From: Spirochaetota bacterium
Lineage (GTDB): Bacteria; Spirochaetota; UBA4802; UB4802
Direction of reading: 5' to 3'
NCBI GenBank assembly: GCA_026414805.1
Contig: JAOAIH010000029.1
Location: 1-34,486 of the forward strand
Length of the DNA: 34,486 bases
Positions within the stretch are counted from its first letter, which is position 1, and the number at the start of each line of letters is the position of its first letter. Below are positions 1 to 9,848 of this stretch, in pieces. Below the pieces are notes generated by a model. The model was not told the origin of the DNA, did not search any database, and worked only from the letters and a program-made list of their open reading frames with translations. A program made the position numbers and the translations under genes.

Positions 1-470
1 TTTTATACACATTACCATCAGACGGAATAGTCTTGGTGCCCTTTACCTGAAATGAAACTGCAATCCGCTCTTCTTGCATTGCAGGCATTTCAGCCTCCTG
101 GGGGTGGCCTGCTCACTGTCTTCTTCACTCCTCAGTTGCATGCTTTTAGCAGAATCTTTATAATAATACAGCTGATACACATCAAGATACCACGCATTCA
201 TTGTTGGCAATTGTGTAGCAACAAATGGCTTTGAGGTCGATAGCTCCAAAACTACATCCTTCCAATCTTCTCCGGTGCGCTGATACACCCGTGCAGTAAA
301 TCAATTACAATTAGATTTTCACCTTTATGCAAATTCAGCCTTGCTTCTTTCTTCACCTGTGCGCAATCATAATATACAATAACTTTAGTAATTTCAGGTT
401 TAACTGTCTGTGCAAAAATTACTGTTGAGCTTATAACAATCATCATTATTACTAATATAGCTTTTTTCAT
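1..470 (-). pseudogene. MuiA-family (DUF4139/DUF4140) secreted protein, decayed and cut by the window edge
   Basis: The reading frame starts at the ATG at 470, behind a GGGAGGG ribosome site, with a clear signal peptide (MKKAILVIMMIVISSTVIFA). It then reads ITKVIVYYDCAQVKKEARLNLHKGENLIVIDLLHG, which resembles the N-terminal DUF4140 domain of mucoidy-inhibitor MuiA-family proteins. At about 285-300 it jumps into another frame directly at YQRTGEDWKDVVLELSTSKP, the start of the central DUF4139 domain, so the intervening coiled-coil region (normally over 100 residues) is missing. A second frame change lies near 98-105 in a run of G on the plus strand; after it the frame reads VSFQVKGTKTIPSDGNVYK, again typical DUF4139, and runs off the left edge. 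One deletion and at least two frame breaks make this a pseudogene unless the assembly is wrong. Family assignment is from remembered motifs. Confidence 0.75.
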
Positions 471-555
471 AGAAAACCCTCCCGGAAAATAGAATATACG
501 CATTTTGCTCATCCTTCTCTTGAGTAAAGTAAAGAAAAGCATTGAGTGTGAAGTA

Positions 556-1344
556 CTATTTGTGTAACCTCACCTGTGCAATCTGTCGTGAAAGTGACAC
601 CAGTCTGTTGTTGTCCCAGATTTCAGTATCAGTTTCAAGCAATCCACAGGTTATAAACCGTGTGCGACTATAAAACAAAAGCCATTCAGATTGTGGCATA
701 TTCCTGATATTGACTGTCAATTCTATTGTTGGAACCCAAGCAACAAGCCCTAAGCTTACAAATACTGCAGGTGGGATTGCATCTGAAAAAAGTAGCAATG
801 AAGGAATATCATATTCTCTTTTTTGTCTAAAAGATATCCACCCTTTTTGTATTGATTCTTCACGAAGTTTTCCTTGCATCCACCCAGCTGAATATGGATC
901 AAGGCGAATATCTACCTGAGAAGATAGTGAATAGTTGGGTATTTCCGGAATTGCCATACACTCATGTATAGCACAAACCGTGGGTACACCTGTTTCATAT
1001 TTTTCAATATCACAATCTATTTTTTCATTTGCAAAGGTGCCCCATGCCCGTATCTTTTCTTTACCATCCTGAAAAAGGCGTGCCTGATACCTGTTAAATT
1101 GTGAGGATTGTGCAAAACATTCAACATGCACTTCACAGTCACCAGGGTTGCAACGGGAAATATAATTGGCTGTAACAATAGGTGTTGATTTTTTGTCGCT
1201 TTGCAAAAGCATTGCTTTTCCAAGTAATGCAATGAGATAGCCACCATTGGGAATTCCATTTACCAGCCAGTTGTGCGAAATAAACCCTTGAAGCCTGCCA
1301 TTACCAGATACTATGAAACTACTATCATTATCAAAAACATGCAT
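556..1344 (-). CDS. acyl-CoA thioesterase, TesB-like double hot-dog family
   Basis: A 262-residue cytosolic protein starting at the ATG at 1344, with GAGGT six bases upstream. The N-terminal half contains HNWLVNGIPNGGYLIALLGKAM, the pattern of the first hot-dog domain of thioesterase-superfamily proteins (PxGGY before the long helix). The second half (PSLLLFSDAIPPAVF, then WVPTIELTVNIRN and WLLFYSRTRFITCGLLETDTEIWDNNRLVSLSRQIAQV) has the second hot-dog domain, with the conserved Asp near SDAIPP and the closing SRQ-AQV strand. Length fits a two-domain thioesterase (about 260-290 residues). Such enzymes hydrolyse acyl-CoA to free acid and CoA; the substrate cannot be read from sequence. It lies upstream of and on the same strand as the decayed MuiA gene and is transcribed divergently from nhaC. 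Confidence 0.8.
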   Translation of the reverse strand: MHVFDNDSSFIVSGNGRLQGFISHNWLVNGIPNGGYLIALLGKAMLLQSDKKSTPIVTANYISRCNPGDCEVHVECFAQSSQFNRYQARLFQDGKEKIRAWGTFANEKIDCDIEKYETGVPTVCAIHECMAIPEIPNYSLSSQVDIRLDPYSAGWMQGKLREESIQKGWISFRQKREYDIPSLLLFSDAIPPAVFVSLGLVAWVPTIELTVNIRNMPQSEWLLFYSRTRFITCGLLETDTEIWDNNRLVSLSRQIAQVRLHK

Positions 1345-1448
1345 TTTCTACCTCAAATAGTGTTATTTTTGAGTAATACTATACATATGGATGATATTTA
1401 TTCAAACAAATTCTATAAATTATTGGAAATACCAATTCTATATTCTAT

Positions 1449-1477
1449 TTGACATTTTTACAAAGCATCCATAGCAT
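1449..1477 (+). promoter_or_regulatory. candidate sigma-70 promoter for nhaC
   Basis: A perfect TTGACA at 1449-1454 is followed after 17 bases by TAGCAT at 1472-1477. It sits in the 278-bp gap between the divergent thioesterase and nhaC genes, about 145 bp before the nhaC start. The -10 box is weak, so this is a pattern match only. Confidence 0.3.
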
Positions 1478-1622
1478 ATCATACTTCTTTTCCGGTGGTT
1501 GTATTTTTAGCTGCTTTCACTTACACCCGGGCAGATGAATTGTGTATCTTTAGTCAATCAACCCCTTTTTTACAGGAGCCAGTATTTCATAGTAAAAAAT
1601 TAAAAACAACAATTGAATAATC

Positions 1623-3005
1623 ATGAAGAAAAAACTACCATCTTTTTTTGACTGTATTGCTCTTTTATCTATTACAATAGTCCTTCTTTTTACCGGCACT
1701 GTTGTATTCAAAATACCCATTCCATTGCTGCTCATAATTTCAGCTTCCATTGCAGGAATCAAAAGTTTTCTTCTTGGGCATAACTGGTCAGAAATTGAGA
1801 GCAGTATAGTCAATGTCATAAAAGGTACTTTGCCTGCTATTATGATTCTACTGACTGTTGGAATATTATCTGGAGGCTTCATTGCCTCAGGAACCATACC
1901 GCCGCTTATCGATTACGGATTAAGGCTAATTCATCCCACATGGATTTTACCCGCGGCCTATATTGTATGCTGCATAAGCAGCCTTGTTATCGGCAGTTCC
2001 TGGACAACAGCTGCAACGATAGGAGTAGCACTTGTGGGGATGGCTGATGCAATGAATGTATCTCCTGCCATTTGTGCTGGTGCTGTTGTTTCAGGTGCAT
2101 ATTTTGGCGATAAACTATCTCCACTTTCAGATACAACGAATTTAGCCCCAGGTGTTTCAGATACCGATCTTTTTTCTCATATACGTGCCATGATGGCAAC
2201 TACTATCCCAGCTTGGGGAATAGCACTTATAGGCTTTATTGTGGCAAACATATATATTGTCCCTGATACAAATAGTCGACTGGAACAGATTGGTTCTATA
2301 CTACATACATTGGAGTCATCCTTCAACCTTCACCCTGTTACAATTCTTCCACTTGCTTGTGTTATAATCATGGCATTACTTCGTTTTCCGGCTGTTGTAA
2401 TTCTTTTATCAGGAAGCTTTGTTGCAATACTGATTGGGTGGCTTGTACAATCACATAGTTTGATTTCAGTGCTTCAATCTGCATACTCAGGCTATTCAAT
2501 TGATACAGATAATGAAATAATTAATAATCTTTTAAACCGCGGTGGTATCGTTAGTTTTCTGGAAACAACTCTTATCATTCTCTGCGCAACAGGATTAGGA
2601 GGCATTTGGGAAAGCGGAGGATATATAACATCGCTACATGATAATTTGCTTCATAAAATTAAGACCAATAAAATGCTTATAATAGCAACAGTTGTTACAG
2701 CAACTATCTCAAATATAATTATGGCCGAACAATATTTATCTATCGTAATAACTGGCAGAATATATAAAGATGCATATAAACGAAAAAAACTACAACCATT
2801 TATGCTTTCCCGCTCGCTTGAGGATGGCGGCACAGTGACATCAGCACTGGTGCCCTGGAATTCCTGTGGGGCATTCATGAGCTCTGCTCTTGGGGTATCT
2901 ACTGTGCAGTATCTTCCATTTGCCTTTTTTAATCTTGTAATGCCGACTGTTGCAATTGTCTTGACAGCATTAGGGCTATTTATCTACAGGAAGAAAGAAA
3001 ACTAA
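1623..3005 (+). CDS. nhaC: Na+/H+ antiporter NhaC
   Basis: A 460-residue polytopic inner-membrane protein with roughly eleven hydrophobic segments. It carries the family signature GSSWTTAATIGVALVGMA followed by SGAYFGDKLSPLSDTTNLAPG (about residues 126-183), which is highly characteristic of NhaC antiporters. A late segment LEDGGTVTSALVPWNSCGAFMSSALGV (residues about 400-426) is also typical of the family. NhaC exchanges cytoplasmic Na+ for external protons, maintaining sodium and pH balance. Length matches the family. The ribosome site before the ATG at 1623 is poor, but the next methionine lies inside the conserved body. It is followed after 44 bp by pepF on the same strand and may be cotranscribed with it. 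Confidence 0.92.
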   Translation: MKKKLPSFFDCIALLSITIVLLFTGTVVFKIPIPLLLIISASIAGIKSFLLGHNWSEIESSIVNVIKGTLPAIMILLTVGILSGGFIASGTIPPLIDYGLRLIHPTWILPAAYIVCCISSLVIGSSWTTAATIGVALVGMADAMNVSPAICAGAVVSGAYFGDKLSPLSDTTNLAPGVSDTDLFSHIRAMMATTIPAWGIALIGFIVANIYIVPDTNSRLEQIGSILHTLESSFNLHPVTILPLACVIIMALLRFPAVVILLSGSFVAILIGWLVQSHSLISVLQSAYSGYSIDTDNEIINNLLNRGGIVSFLETTLIILCATGLGGIWESGGYITSLHDNLLHKIKTNKMLIIATVVTATISNIIMAEQYLSIVITGRIYKDAYKRKKLQPFMLSRSLEDGGTVTSALVPWNSCGAFMSSALGVSTVQYLPFAFFNLVMPTVAIVLTALGLFIYRKKEN

Positions 3006-3049
3006 TTGTTTTCAACTCAAAATAAAGAAGAACTCAGGAGTAATTATTC

Positions 3050-4867
3050 ATGCAAAATAACATAAAAAAAATACCTTCTCGTGAAGAAATCCCTGCTGAA
3101 TATAAATGGGACCTTACCCCTTTGTTTTTATCCGATAGTGACTGGGAAGCCTTATACAAGGCAATAGAAAATGCATTGCCCACATATACTCAGTATGAAG
3201 GCAAGTTACAAGACTCGTTTGACGTTTTTCTTAACGCAATTGAATTTGATTTATCCATTGCACGTGATATTGACAGGCTCTATACGTATGCGCATTTAAA
3301 AAGCGATGAGGACACCACCAATCAGAATGCGCAGGCAATGCTACAAAAAGCACACGCAATAGCCCAGCGTGCTGCAGAAGCTTCAAGCTTTTTAGTACCC
3401 GAAATACAATCACTGCCTGAAGCTGTTATCAATAACTATCTGTCACATCCTGAAATGACCCTCTATACATTTTATATTGAAAAAATACTCCGTTATAAAG
3501 ACCATACACTTTCAAAAGAGATTGAAGAAATTCTGGCAATGGCGCATGAAGTTGTAATTGCACCGGTGGAATTTTTCCGTAAGCTTGACAATGCCGACAT
3601 GCACTTTGGCACAATCACCACTGAAGATGGCACAACCGTTGAATTAAGCCACGGAAATTTTATCACATTTTTGATGAACTATAACCGTGATATACGCATG
3701 AATGCCTTTCATACCTACTATCAGGCATACTCCAATCATAAATACAGTCTTGCACAGTCACTAGCAAGTTCGGTGAAGAAGGATGTTTTTTTTGCACGCG
3801 TTAGAAAGTTCAAAAGTTGCTTGCATCAGGCCTTGTTTCCTGACAATATCCCTGAAAGCGTCTACCACTACCTCATAGAAACAGTCACATCAAATCTGCA
3901 CGGGCTTTTTAAATATTTAAACTATAGAAAAGAGGCATTACAACTTGATGAACTGCACTTTTATGATACTTATGTACCGTTAGTTGAGGATATCCCTTTT
4001 AGCATGGAATATGAAGAAGCCTGTAATCTCTGTGCCCAGGCACTGCACCTACTTGGCGATGAATATGTTTCTGTTTTGCATAAGGGCTTGCTGGGAGGAT
4101 GGGTTGACCGCTATGAAAACAGGGGCAAGATAAGCGGTGCGTATTCATCTGGCTGTTATGACTCTCCACCATATATTCTTATGAACTATGATGCACATAC
4201 CATCAACAGCCTCTACACCCTCATACACGAATCAGGCCACTCCATGCATTCATATTATTCCAGGAAAAACCAGCCATATGTGTACCACGAGTACACCATC
4301 TTTGTTGCTGAAGTTGCCTCCACTCTCAATGAAATTCTCTTAAGCCACTATCTGTTGCAGCGTTATAGTGATAATCCTCACATGCAGGCATATATCCTTA
4401 ATCGTGAAATAGATGAAATACGGGGCACATTATTCAGGCAAACAATGTTTGCAGAATTTGAGCTTATTACACATACCATGGCTGAGAATAATAATCCCCT
4501 TACGTTCCAGTCCCTCACAGAAACGTATACTAACCTGTTACAAAAATACTTTGGCACTACTATTACAATCGATAGCGAGCTTTGTATTGAGTACCTGCGT
4601 ATACCACATTTTTACTCATCATTTTATGTATATAAATACGCAACAGGAATAGCAGCGGCACTCTCACTTGCTCGGCACATTATAAAAGACCCTGATGCAT
4701 CAAAGCGTTACCTCCAATTCCTGTCGTTAGGTGGGAGCAAATTCCCCCTTGAGCAATTACGGGTTGCTGGTGTTGATATGGAGTCGCCTGCACCAATTAT
4801 AGATGCCCTACATTATTTTGACAGCCTTGTAGACAGGTTTATTGAAATTCATAAAAAGCTTCATTAA
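3050..4867 (+). CDS. pepF: oligoendopeptidase F, M3 family metallopeptidase
   Basis: A 605-residue cytosolic zinc peptidase. The HExxH motif is HESGH at residues 393-397, and the third zinc ligand is the Glu in the downstream FVAEVASTLNE segment (about residues 423-433). The N-terminus has the usual PepF opening (IPAEYKWDLTPLF) and the C-terminus the usual FYVYKYATGIAAALSLARHI. The length is that of a complete PepF. These enzymes degrade short peptides left after proteolysis. The start is set by AGGAG eight to nine bases before the ATG. Its stop codon overlaps by 4 bp the stop of the convergent SpoIIE-family phosphatase. Confidence 0.95.
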   Translation: MQNNIKKIPSREEIPAEYKWDLTPLFLSDSDWEALYKAIENALPTYTQYEGKLQDSFDVFLNAIEFDLSIARDIDRLYTYAHLKSDEDTTNQNAQAMLQKAHAIAQRAAEASSFLVPEIQSLPEAVINNYLSHPEMTLYTFYIEKILRYKDHTLSKEIEEILAMAHEVVIAPVEFFRKLDNADMHFGTITTEDGTTVELSHGNFITFLMNYNRDIRMNAFHTYYQAYSNHKYSLAQSLASSVKKDVFFARVRKFKSCLHQALFPDNIPESVYHYLIETVTSNLHGLFKYLNYRKEALQLDELHFYDTYVPLVEDIPFSMEYEEACNLCAQALHLLGDEYVSVLHKGLLGGWVDRYENRGKISGAYSSGCYDSPPYILMNYDAHTINSLYTLIHESGHSMHSYYSRKNQPYVYHEYTIFVAEVASTLNEILLSHYLLQRYSDNPHMQAYILNREIDEIRGTLFRQTMFAEFELITHTMAENNNPLTFQSLTETYTNLLQKYFGTTITIDSELCIEYLRIPHFYSSFYVYKYATGIAAALSLARHIIKDPDASKRYLQFLSLGGSKFPLEQLRVAGVDMESPAPIIDALHYFDSLVDRFIEIHKKLH

Positions 4868-7101
4868 TGCGATAGCTTCTGTAAAAGTTTCTGTGCCTTG
4901 ACATTACCTGGATCAGCAGCAAGGATTTTATTACAGTATTCTATTGCTTCGCTTGTTTTATGCAACGCTGCACAAATTGCTGCCATAATCGATAGTGCAG
5001 GGATATATGAGGGCTGCAAGGAAAGTGAATGTGCTGCAGCACGATACGCCTCATCATAATTATGCAGCTTATAATGAGCTATCGCCAAAAAATATTGTGC
5101 CTGGTTGTCATCAGGTTTCTTTGCCACATACTCCTTGAGATGTACCAGTGCATAGTTGAACTGACGTGTATATATATATGAACGTGCTAAAAGATTAAGT
5201 GCCTCAACATCATCTGGATTCATTATAACTGACCGCTTCAGTTCATCAATTGCAAGCTCATATTTCTTTTCTGCAAAAAGCTGTTTTCCATTTTCACGAT
5301 GCTGTAGTGCATTATACATAATTGGATCAAGTTCAAGCAGCACAAACGTCATATCATCACGAGGTGGAGTGCCGCCTAAAAACTTTTCCCATTGTGCAAT
5401 AATATAGTGTTTGGCATCATCTATGGGCATATCAAGTGTTTCCAGTAAAAGCTTCTCTACTCTCTCATCACTAAAGTCTTCATTATTCCAGTTGCGCGAC
5501 TCGGGCAAACCATCAGTATACAAAAACACTCTGTCACCAGGTTCCAGTATCCCAAAATTATCTTCAAAAAGTCCACCAACTTCTTCATTGGGAAGAGCAC
5601 CCAGAAATATCCCTCCAGTATCCCAGTATTGCAAAGTACCTGTATTCCGTTTGCAAACTATAGCTCTTCGATGCGACCCGTTTGCATACATAACATCATA
5701 CGTTGGAAATATCACCATGAAAAATGCAGTTGCATATTCCTGTGTGCGAATGATACTCACCAGTTGATTGTTGACATCAGCAAAGATGCGTCGCGGCAAC
5801 ATGTACTTGCGGCATGCCTCCTGAAAGCTTATCTTCACCATGGTGCTTACCAGGGCTGCAGGAATGCCATGCCCTGATACATCAGCAATCAAAATACCCA
5901 GGCAATCATTGGGCATGCGGATAATATCAAAAAGGTCACCCCCAATATCACTGGAGGCCCTGTTGTACGCAAGTATCCTTATGGCATTATGGAGTATAGG
6001 TGTTTGCGGCAAAATGCCTTGTTGAATATTGGCAGCTATCTTCAATTCTTTATCTATTAGGTCATTCTTTTCTTTTAATGTCATAAGGGCCTGATTCAAT
6101 TCTCTAGTTCTTTGCTCAACTTTTTGTTCCAAATTCCTGCGTATATCATTTACCTCATAGGCAGCAGCTATAAATCCTTTGCTCGTATTGATAAGCTCCT
6201 TATCAAGATAGGGAAGAAATAGAGACCCGCTTCCACCACGTGCAAGGTCAACAGCAGCAGATTCAATTTCACTTAAAGACTCTTCTATAGAAAGCAAATA
6301 GAAGAATAAAATAATAAATACTATAAATCCAGTGATTACAATAAACAGAATGGGTATTGTAGAAAATATTTCATAATTATTGTAGTATATCATTAGCCCC
6401 AGCTCAAGCATTGCAACAAGTACCATTATATTAATAAATATGAACTTGCCTCTTATGCTCAATATATAGCGCTCGTTAAATGAAATGCCCCGCTTTACTA
6501 AAAGCCATTTGACCTTACGGCGCATCCTACCTGATAAAAGCTCAGCAACAATATACGTTAAAAAGACATATATAAATATTGCTGATGATATCCCTAAAAA
6601 AAGAAAAATTACATTAGTGACATTCCCTTTAATGGCTTCATAGATACATACTCCAACCATAACTATTGAGGGATAAATCAATGCTGCCGTCATATTATCC
6701 TTTGGGAGATGTTCTAGAGCTTCCAGTAGCTGTATAGCTTCACCATCACTCATAGTCTGATGCAGGGTATTTTTATGAATATATTTATTTATAAAAGAAA
6801 GACGGCGGGTAAAGCATGGAATTCCCACTTTATATAACAATCCAAAATGTATATAGTATAATGGCGCATATACAAAAAGAGTTAATGCCGTAAAAAGTAT
6901 CGCAAAATCAGAACCATTATTGCTGAGATCAAATCGAACAGTAGCCATTAAAAAAAGTGCAATATATGCAGCAATCACAAAACCACCTAAACTGGTAGTG
7001 AATGCTATGGCAAATGTGTAAGTAATGTGTTCACTGATAAAATTAAAAATTGCAAAAAAAGGCTTTATTGCCCATGACTCAAATTTCTGTATCGATATCA
7101 T
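4864..7101 (-). CDS. membrane SpoIIE/PP2C-family serine phosphatase with C-terminal TPRs
   Basis: A 745-residue protein. Residues 15-275 contain six hydrophobic segments, followed by a HAMP-like linker (about 271-320), a coiled coil (EQKVEQRTRELNQALMTLKEKND, 326-348) and a PP2C/SpoIIE phosphatase domain (about 355-595). Metal-binding motifs are all present: SSDIGGDLFD (383-392), IADVSGHG (405-412), YTDGLPE (528-534) and RDDMTF (581-586). Three TPR-type repeats fill 600-745. This layout belongs to bacterial partner-switching phosphatases, which dephosphorylate an anti-sigma-factor antagonist in response to a signal from the membrane part; no such partner is encoded nearby. It is transcribed divergently from the HD-GYP regulator across 285 bp, a hint of a shared signalling role. 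The target is unknown. Confidence 0.88.
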   Translation of the reverse strand: MISIQKFESWAIKPFFAIFNFISEHITYTFAIAFTTSLGGFVIAAYIALFLMATVRFDLSNNGSDFAILFTALTLFVYAPLYYIHFGLLYKVGIPCFTRRLSFINKYIHKNTLHQTMSDGEAIQLLEALEHLPKDNMTAALIYPSIVMVGVCIYEAIKGNVTNVIFLFLGISSAIFIYVFLTYIVAELLSGRMRRKVKWLLVKRGISFNERYILSIRGKFIFINIMVLVAMLELGLMIYYNNYEIFSTIPILFIVITGFIVFIILFFYLLSIEESLSEIESAAVDLARGGSGSLFLPYLDKELINTSKGFIAAAYEVNDIRRNLEQKVEQRTRELNQALMTLKEKNDLIDKELKIAANIQQGILPQTPILHNAIRILAYNRASSDIGGDLFDIIRMPNDCLGILIADVSGHGIPAALVSTMVKISFQEACRKYMLPRRIFADVNNQLVSIIRTQEYATAFFMVIFPTYDVMYANGSHRRAIVCKRNTGTLQYWDTGGIFLGALPNEEVGGLFEDNFGILEPGDRVFLYTDGLPESRNWNNEDFSDERVEKLLLETLDMPIDDAKHYIIAQWEKFLGGTPPRDDMTFVLLELDPIMYNALQHRENGKQLFAEKKYELAIDELKRSVIMNPDDVEALNLLARSYIYTRQFNYALVHLKEYVAKKPDDNQAQYFLAIAHYKLHNYDEAYRAAAHSLSLQPSYIPALSIMAAICAALHKTSEAIEYCNKILAADPGNVKAQKLLQKLSH

Positions 7102-7314
7102 TCTAATTGCACCTGAAGCGTCACGTATTTTAGATATTTAGAATTTACTTGTTAATTGTAGTATATCATACTTAAAAAATCAATTAAAAAAATTTTTATA
7201 ATGAGCCAGATGTATTCTCCACAAAAATATTCATATTATTTTCACTGTTATAATATAATATTACCATACCCTTTTAAGTGCCAGAAAAATATTTTTTAAT
7301 TTGATATTTTACTG

Positions 7315-7344
7315 TTGACGTAATAAAAATTATAGCTATATACT
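7315..7344 (+). promoter_or_regulatory. candidate promoter of the HD-GYP regulator gene
   Basis: TTGACG at 7315-7320, an 18-base spacer, then TATACT at 7339-7344. It lies 43 bp before the start codon in the AT-rich divergent gap. Both boxes match sigma-70 consensus at five of six positions. Confidence 0.4.
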
Positions 7345-7386
7345 TTCATTATCGTTAGTACAAAATCAGGATATCTGGTATAATCA

Positions 7387-8985
7387 ATGCAGGAAGCCCC
7401 AATTCCAAAATGCACGCAAACGGTTTTGGTTGTAGATGATGAGGAATCCATCAGAAATATATTGTCACGATATTTGTCCTTGAAAGGCTATGCAGTCATT
7501 ACTGCTTCTGATGGCAATCAGGCTATTGAGCTTCTCCATTCACACCCTGTTGATCTTGTTCTTACTGATTTAATAATGCCAAATGTCAACGGCAGAGAGC
7601 TTCTACAGAAAATGGCAGAGCTTTTTCCCGAAATCCCCAAAATAGTCTTAAGTGGTTATGGAACCAATGAAGACATGTTAGTTGCCCTTAAAACTGGTGC
7701 CTATGACTTTATACAGAAGCCACTTACCGATTTTGAGATATTGGACAAAGCAGTTGAAAGAGCTGTTGAAAGCAAACTTCTCAAGGAAGAGCGCAACCGT
7801 TATATACAGCAGCTAACTTATCTAAATGACATCATAGGTTTTTTAAATAAGGGTGTTTCCCTTGAGCAAATCTTTGATATCATTGCCAGTCGTATGAAAA
7901 AAGCAATTCCTTTTAATCGTTTGGCGATAGCTCTAATTAATGATGCTGGTCTTGTGGAAACTACACTGGTATCTTCTGATAAACCAGTACTAATTGCACC
8001 TGGTTTTAAATTCCCTTTAGAGGATTCATCACTTGCAATAGTAGCACAAACAAAAAAATATAATATCATAAATGATCTGGAGGAATACAGCAAACAACAT
8101 AACTCCGAAAAAGCTAACATGCTACTGAAGGAAGGCATGCAATCAACAATGACAATACCTCTTGTTGCAGCTGGAAGGCTTATTGGTTTTTTGTTGTTTG
8201 CATCAACAAGCAAAAACACTTTTGTAACGGAACATGTTCAGTTTGCTGAAACCGTGAGTGGCCATATTGTTTTCAGCTTGCAGCGCGGTGAACTTCTGCA
8301 TCAATTGGATATATACAATAAAAAATTAGAAGAGATAGTTAAAATCCGTACCCACCAGCTTTTAAAAACACAGAAAGCCACAATATTTGCATTGAGCAGT
8401 TTAGCAGAGCTTCGCGACCCTGAAACAGGCTATCATCTTGAACGAATCCGTGGATACTGTATGCTACTGGCACAAATTGCTAAATATTCTGCAGGATTCC
8501 TTGAAATTAACAATCAGTTTTTACGCGACCTCTACGATTCTTCTATTTTACATGATATTGGCAAAGTAGGAATATCCGACAGTATTTTACTAAAACCAGG
8601 AAAACTGACCCATGACGAATTTGAAATAATAAAGACGCACACCACCATTGGATACAATGCGTTAAAGCGTGCATCCGAAGAGATGGGTCAGGATTCTTTT
8701 CTCAATATGGCAATGGATGTTACTCTATACCATCATGAAGCGTGGGACGGTTCAGGGTATCCCCACGGATTATCAGGCGAGGAAATACCACTGACTGCAC
8801 GCATTGTAACTATAGCCGATGTATATGATGCACTCACAACCCACAGACCATATAAGACCGCCTTTGATCACCAGAAAGCAATTGCAATCATGCAAGAGGA
8901 ATCGCATCGCTACGATCCAAAACTTTTTGAATTATTTATACAAAATGCAGACGATTTTGATGAGATACGAAAAAAGTACCAGTAA
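7387..8985 (+). CDS. response regulator with REC, GAF and HD-GYP domains (cyclic-di-GMP phosphodiesterase)
   Basis: A 532-residue cytosolic regulator. Residues 10-125 form a receiver domain with acidic pair D17/D18, phosphoacceptor D61 (LVLTDLIMP), S89 and K111. Residues 150-300 form a GAF sensor. After a coiled coil (300-330) comes a complete HD-GYP domain (330-525) with HD at H389/D390 (ILHDIGKVGI), the YHHEAWDGSGYP motif at 448-459 and TIADVYDALT. HD-GYP proteins hydrolyse cyclic di-GMP when the HD and GYP residues are intact, as here. The GAF domain is strikingly like that of the histidine kinase at 30273-31532, so the two may sense the same ligand. The ribosome site is weak. It is followed after 11 bp by the rhomboid gene, probably as an operon. 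Confidence 0.92.
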   Translation: MQEAPIPKCTQTVLVVDDEESIRNILSRYLSLKGYAVITASDGNQAIELLHSHPVDLVLTDLIMPNVNGRELLQKMAELFPEIPKIVLSGYGTNEDMLVALKTGAYDFIQKPLTDFEILDKAVERAVESKLLKEERNRYIQQLTYLNDIIGFLNKGVSLEQIFDIIASRMKKAIPFNRLAIALINDAGLVETTLVSSDKPVLIAPGFKFPLEDSSLAIVAQTKKYNIINDLEEYSKQHNSEKANMLLKEGMQSTMTIPLVAAGRLIGFLLFASTSKNTFVTEHVQFAETVSGHIVFSLQRGELLHQLDIYNKKLEEIVKIRTHQLLKTQKATIFALSSLAELRDPETGYHLERIRGYCMLLAQIAKYSAGFLEINNQFLRDLYDSSILHDIGKVGISDSILLKPGKLTHDEFEIIKTHTTIGYNALKRASEEMGQDSFLNMAMDVTLYHHEAWDGSGYPHGLSGEEIPLTARIVTIADVYDALTTHRPYKTAFDHQKAIAIMQEESHRYDPKLFELFIQNADDFDEIRKKYQ

Positions 8986-8996
8986 AGAGGGATTAC

Positions 8997-9848
8997 ATGC
9001 AATCATATTATACTTTTGGCAGTTCCATTACCCCATCAGTAAAAAAAATAATAATTTTTACATCAGCTGTGTATATACTACAGCTTTTTGGTAACATTTT
9101 TGCTCAAGGAGTAATTGAAAACACCTTTGGGATTCACCACATAGGATTTGCACACCAGTTCAAATTATGGCAACCGTTCACCTACATGTTTCTACACGGG
9201 AATTTTTTGCATATATTTTTCAATATGTTTGCACTATGGATGTTTGGCAGTGATCTTGAAGACTTATTTGGCAGTAAAAATTTTATGCGTTTTTACTTAT
9301 ATAGTGGTGTGGGTGCTGGTTTATGCATAGCTTTGATGAACGCATATATATTTGAGCACTATGAATACAACCCTATTACAATAGGAGCATCAGGTGCCAT
9401 TTATGCACTTCTTTTAGCGTATGGCATGATATGGCCCAATCGTGAAGTGCTCTTATATTTTCTTTTCCCAATAAAAATGAAATATCTGGTGTTAATTTTT
9501 GGAGCAATAGAATTTTTTGGCACATTAGCATCAGCTTCAGGAGCTGGTGGGGGAATAAGCCACATAGGCCACTTTGGCGGGCTTGTTACAGGTTTTATTC
9601 TTTTAAAGACAAAATTCTGGTACAAGAAAAAAGAGGTTTTCAACCCATTCAACCGGCTTCTAAGGAGCTATCGCTTAGCACAACATAGAAAAAGGATAGA
9701 AGACCGAATTAAAGCTAAGGAAATAATTGACACGCTTCTGGATAAAATCACTCGCTATGGTTTTAGCTCGCTGACCAAGGAAGAAAAGCAAGCATTGGAG
9801 TGGGCACGCAAACATTACTACCCGGATAATAATGATATTATCCATTAA
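8997..9848 (+). CDS. rhomboid-family intramembrane serine protease
   Basis: A 283-residue inner-membrane protein with about six transmembrane segments. The catalytic serine is S132 in GASGA and the partner histidine is H192 in SHIGHFGG, with the HGNFLHIFFNMFALWMFG segment (about residues 65-82) that shapes the active site. Rhomboids cut transmembrane substrates within the membrane. Residues about 205-283 form a basic, helical cytoplasmic tail of the kind often attached to bacterial rhomboids. The start follows an AGAGGG ribosome site six bases upstream. It sits 11 bp behind the HD-GYP regulator gene; a functional link is not evident. Confidence 0.92.
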   Translation: MQSYYTFGSSITPSVKKIIIFTSAVYILQLFGNIFAQGVIENTFGIHHIGFAHQFKLWQPFTYMFLHGNFLHIFFNMFALWMFGSDLEDLFGSKNFMRFYLYSGVGAGLCIALMNAYIFEHYEYNPITIGASGAIYALLLAYGMIWPNREVLLYFLFPIKMKYLVLIFGAIEFFGTLASASGAGGGISHIGHFGGLVTGFILLKTKFWYKKKEVFNPFNRLLRSYRLAQHRKRIEDRIKAKEIIDTLLDKITRYGFSSLTKEEKQALEWARKHYYPDNNDIIH

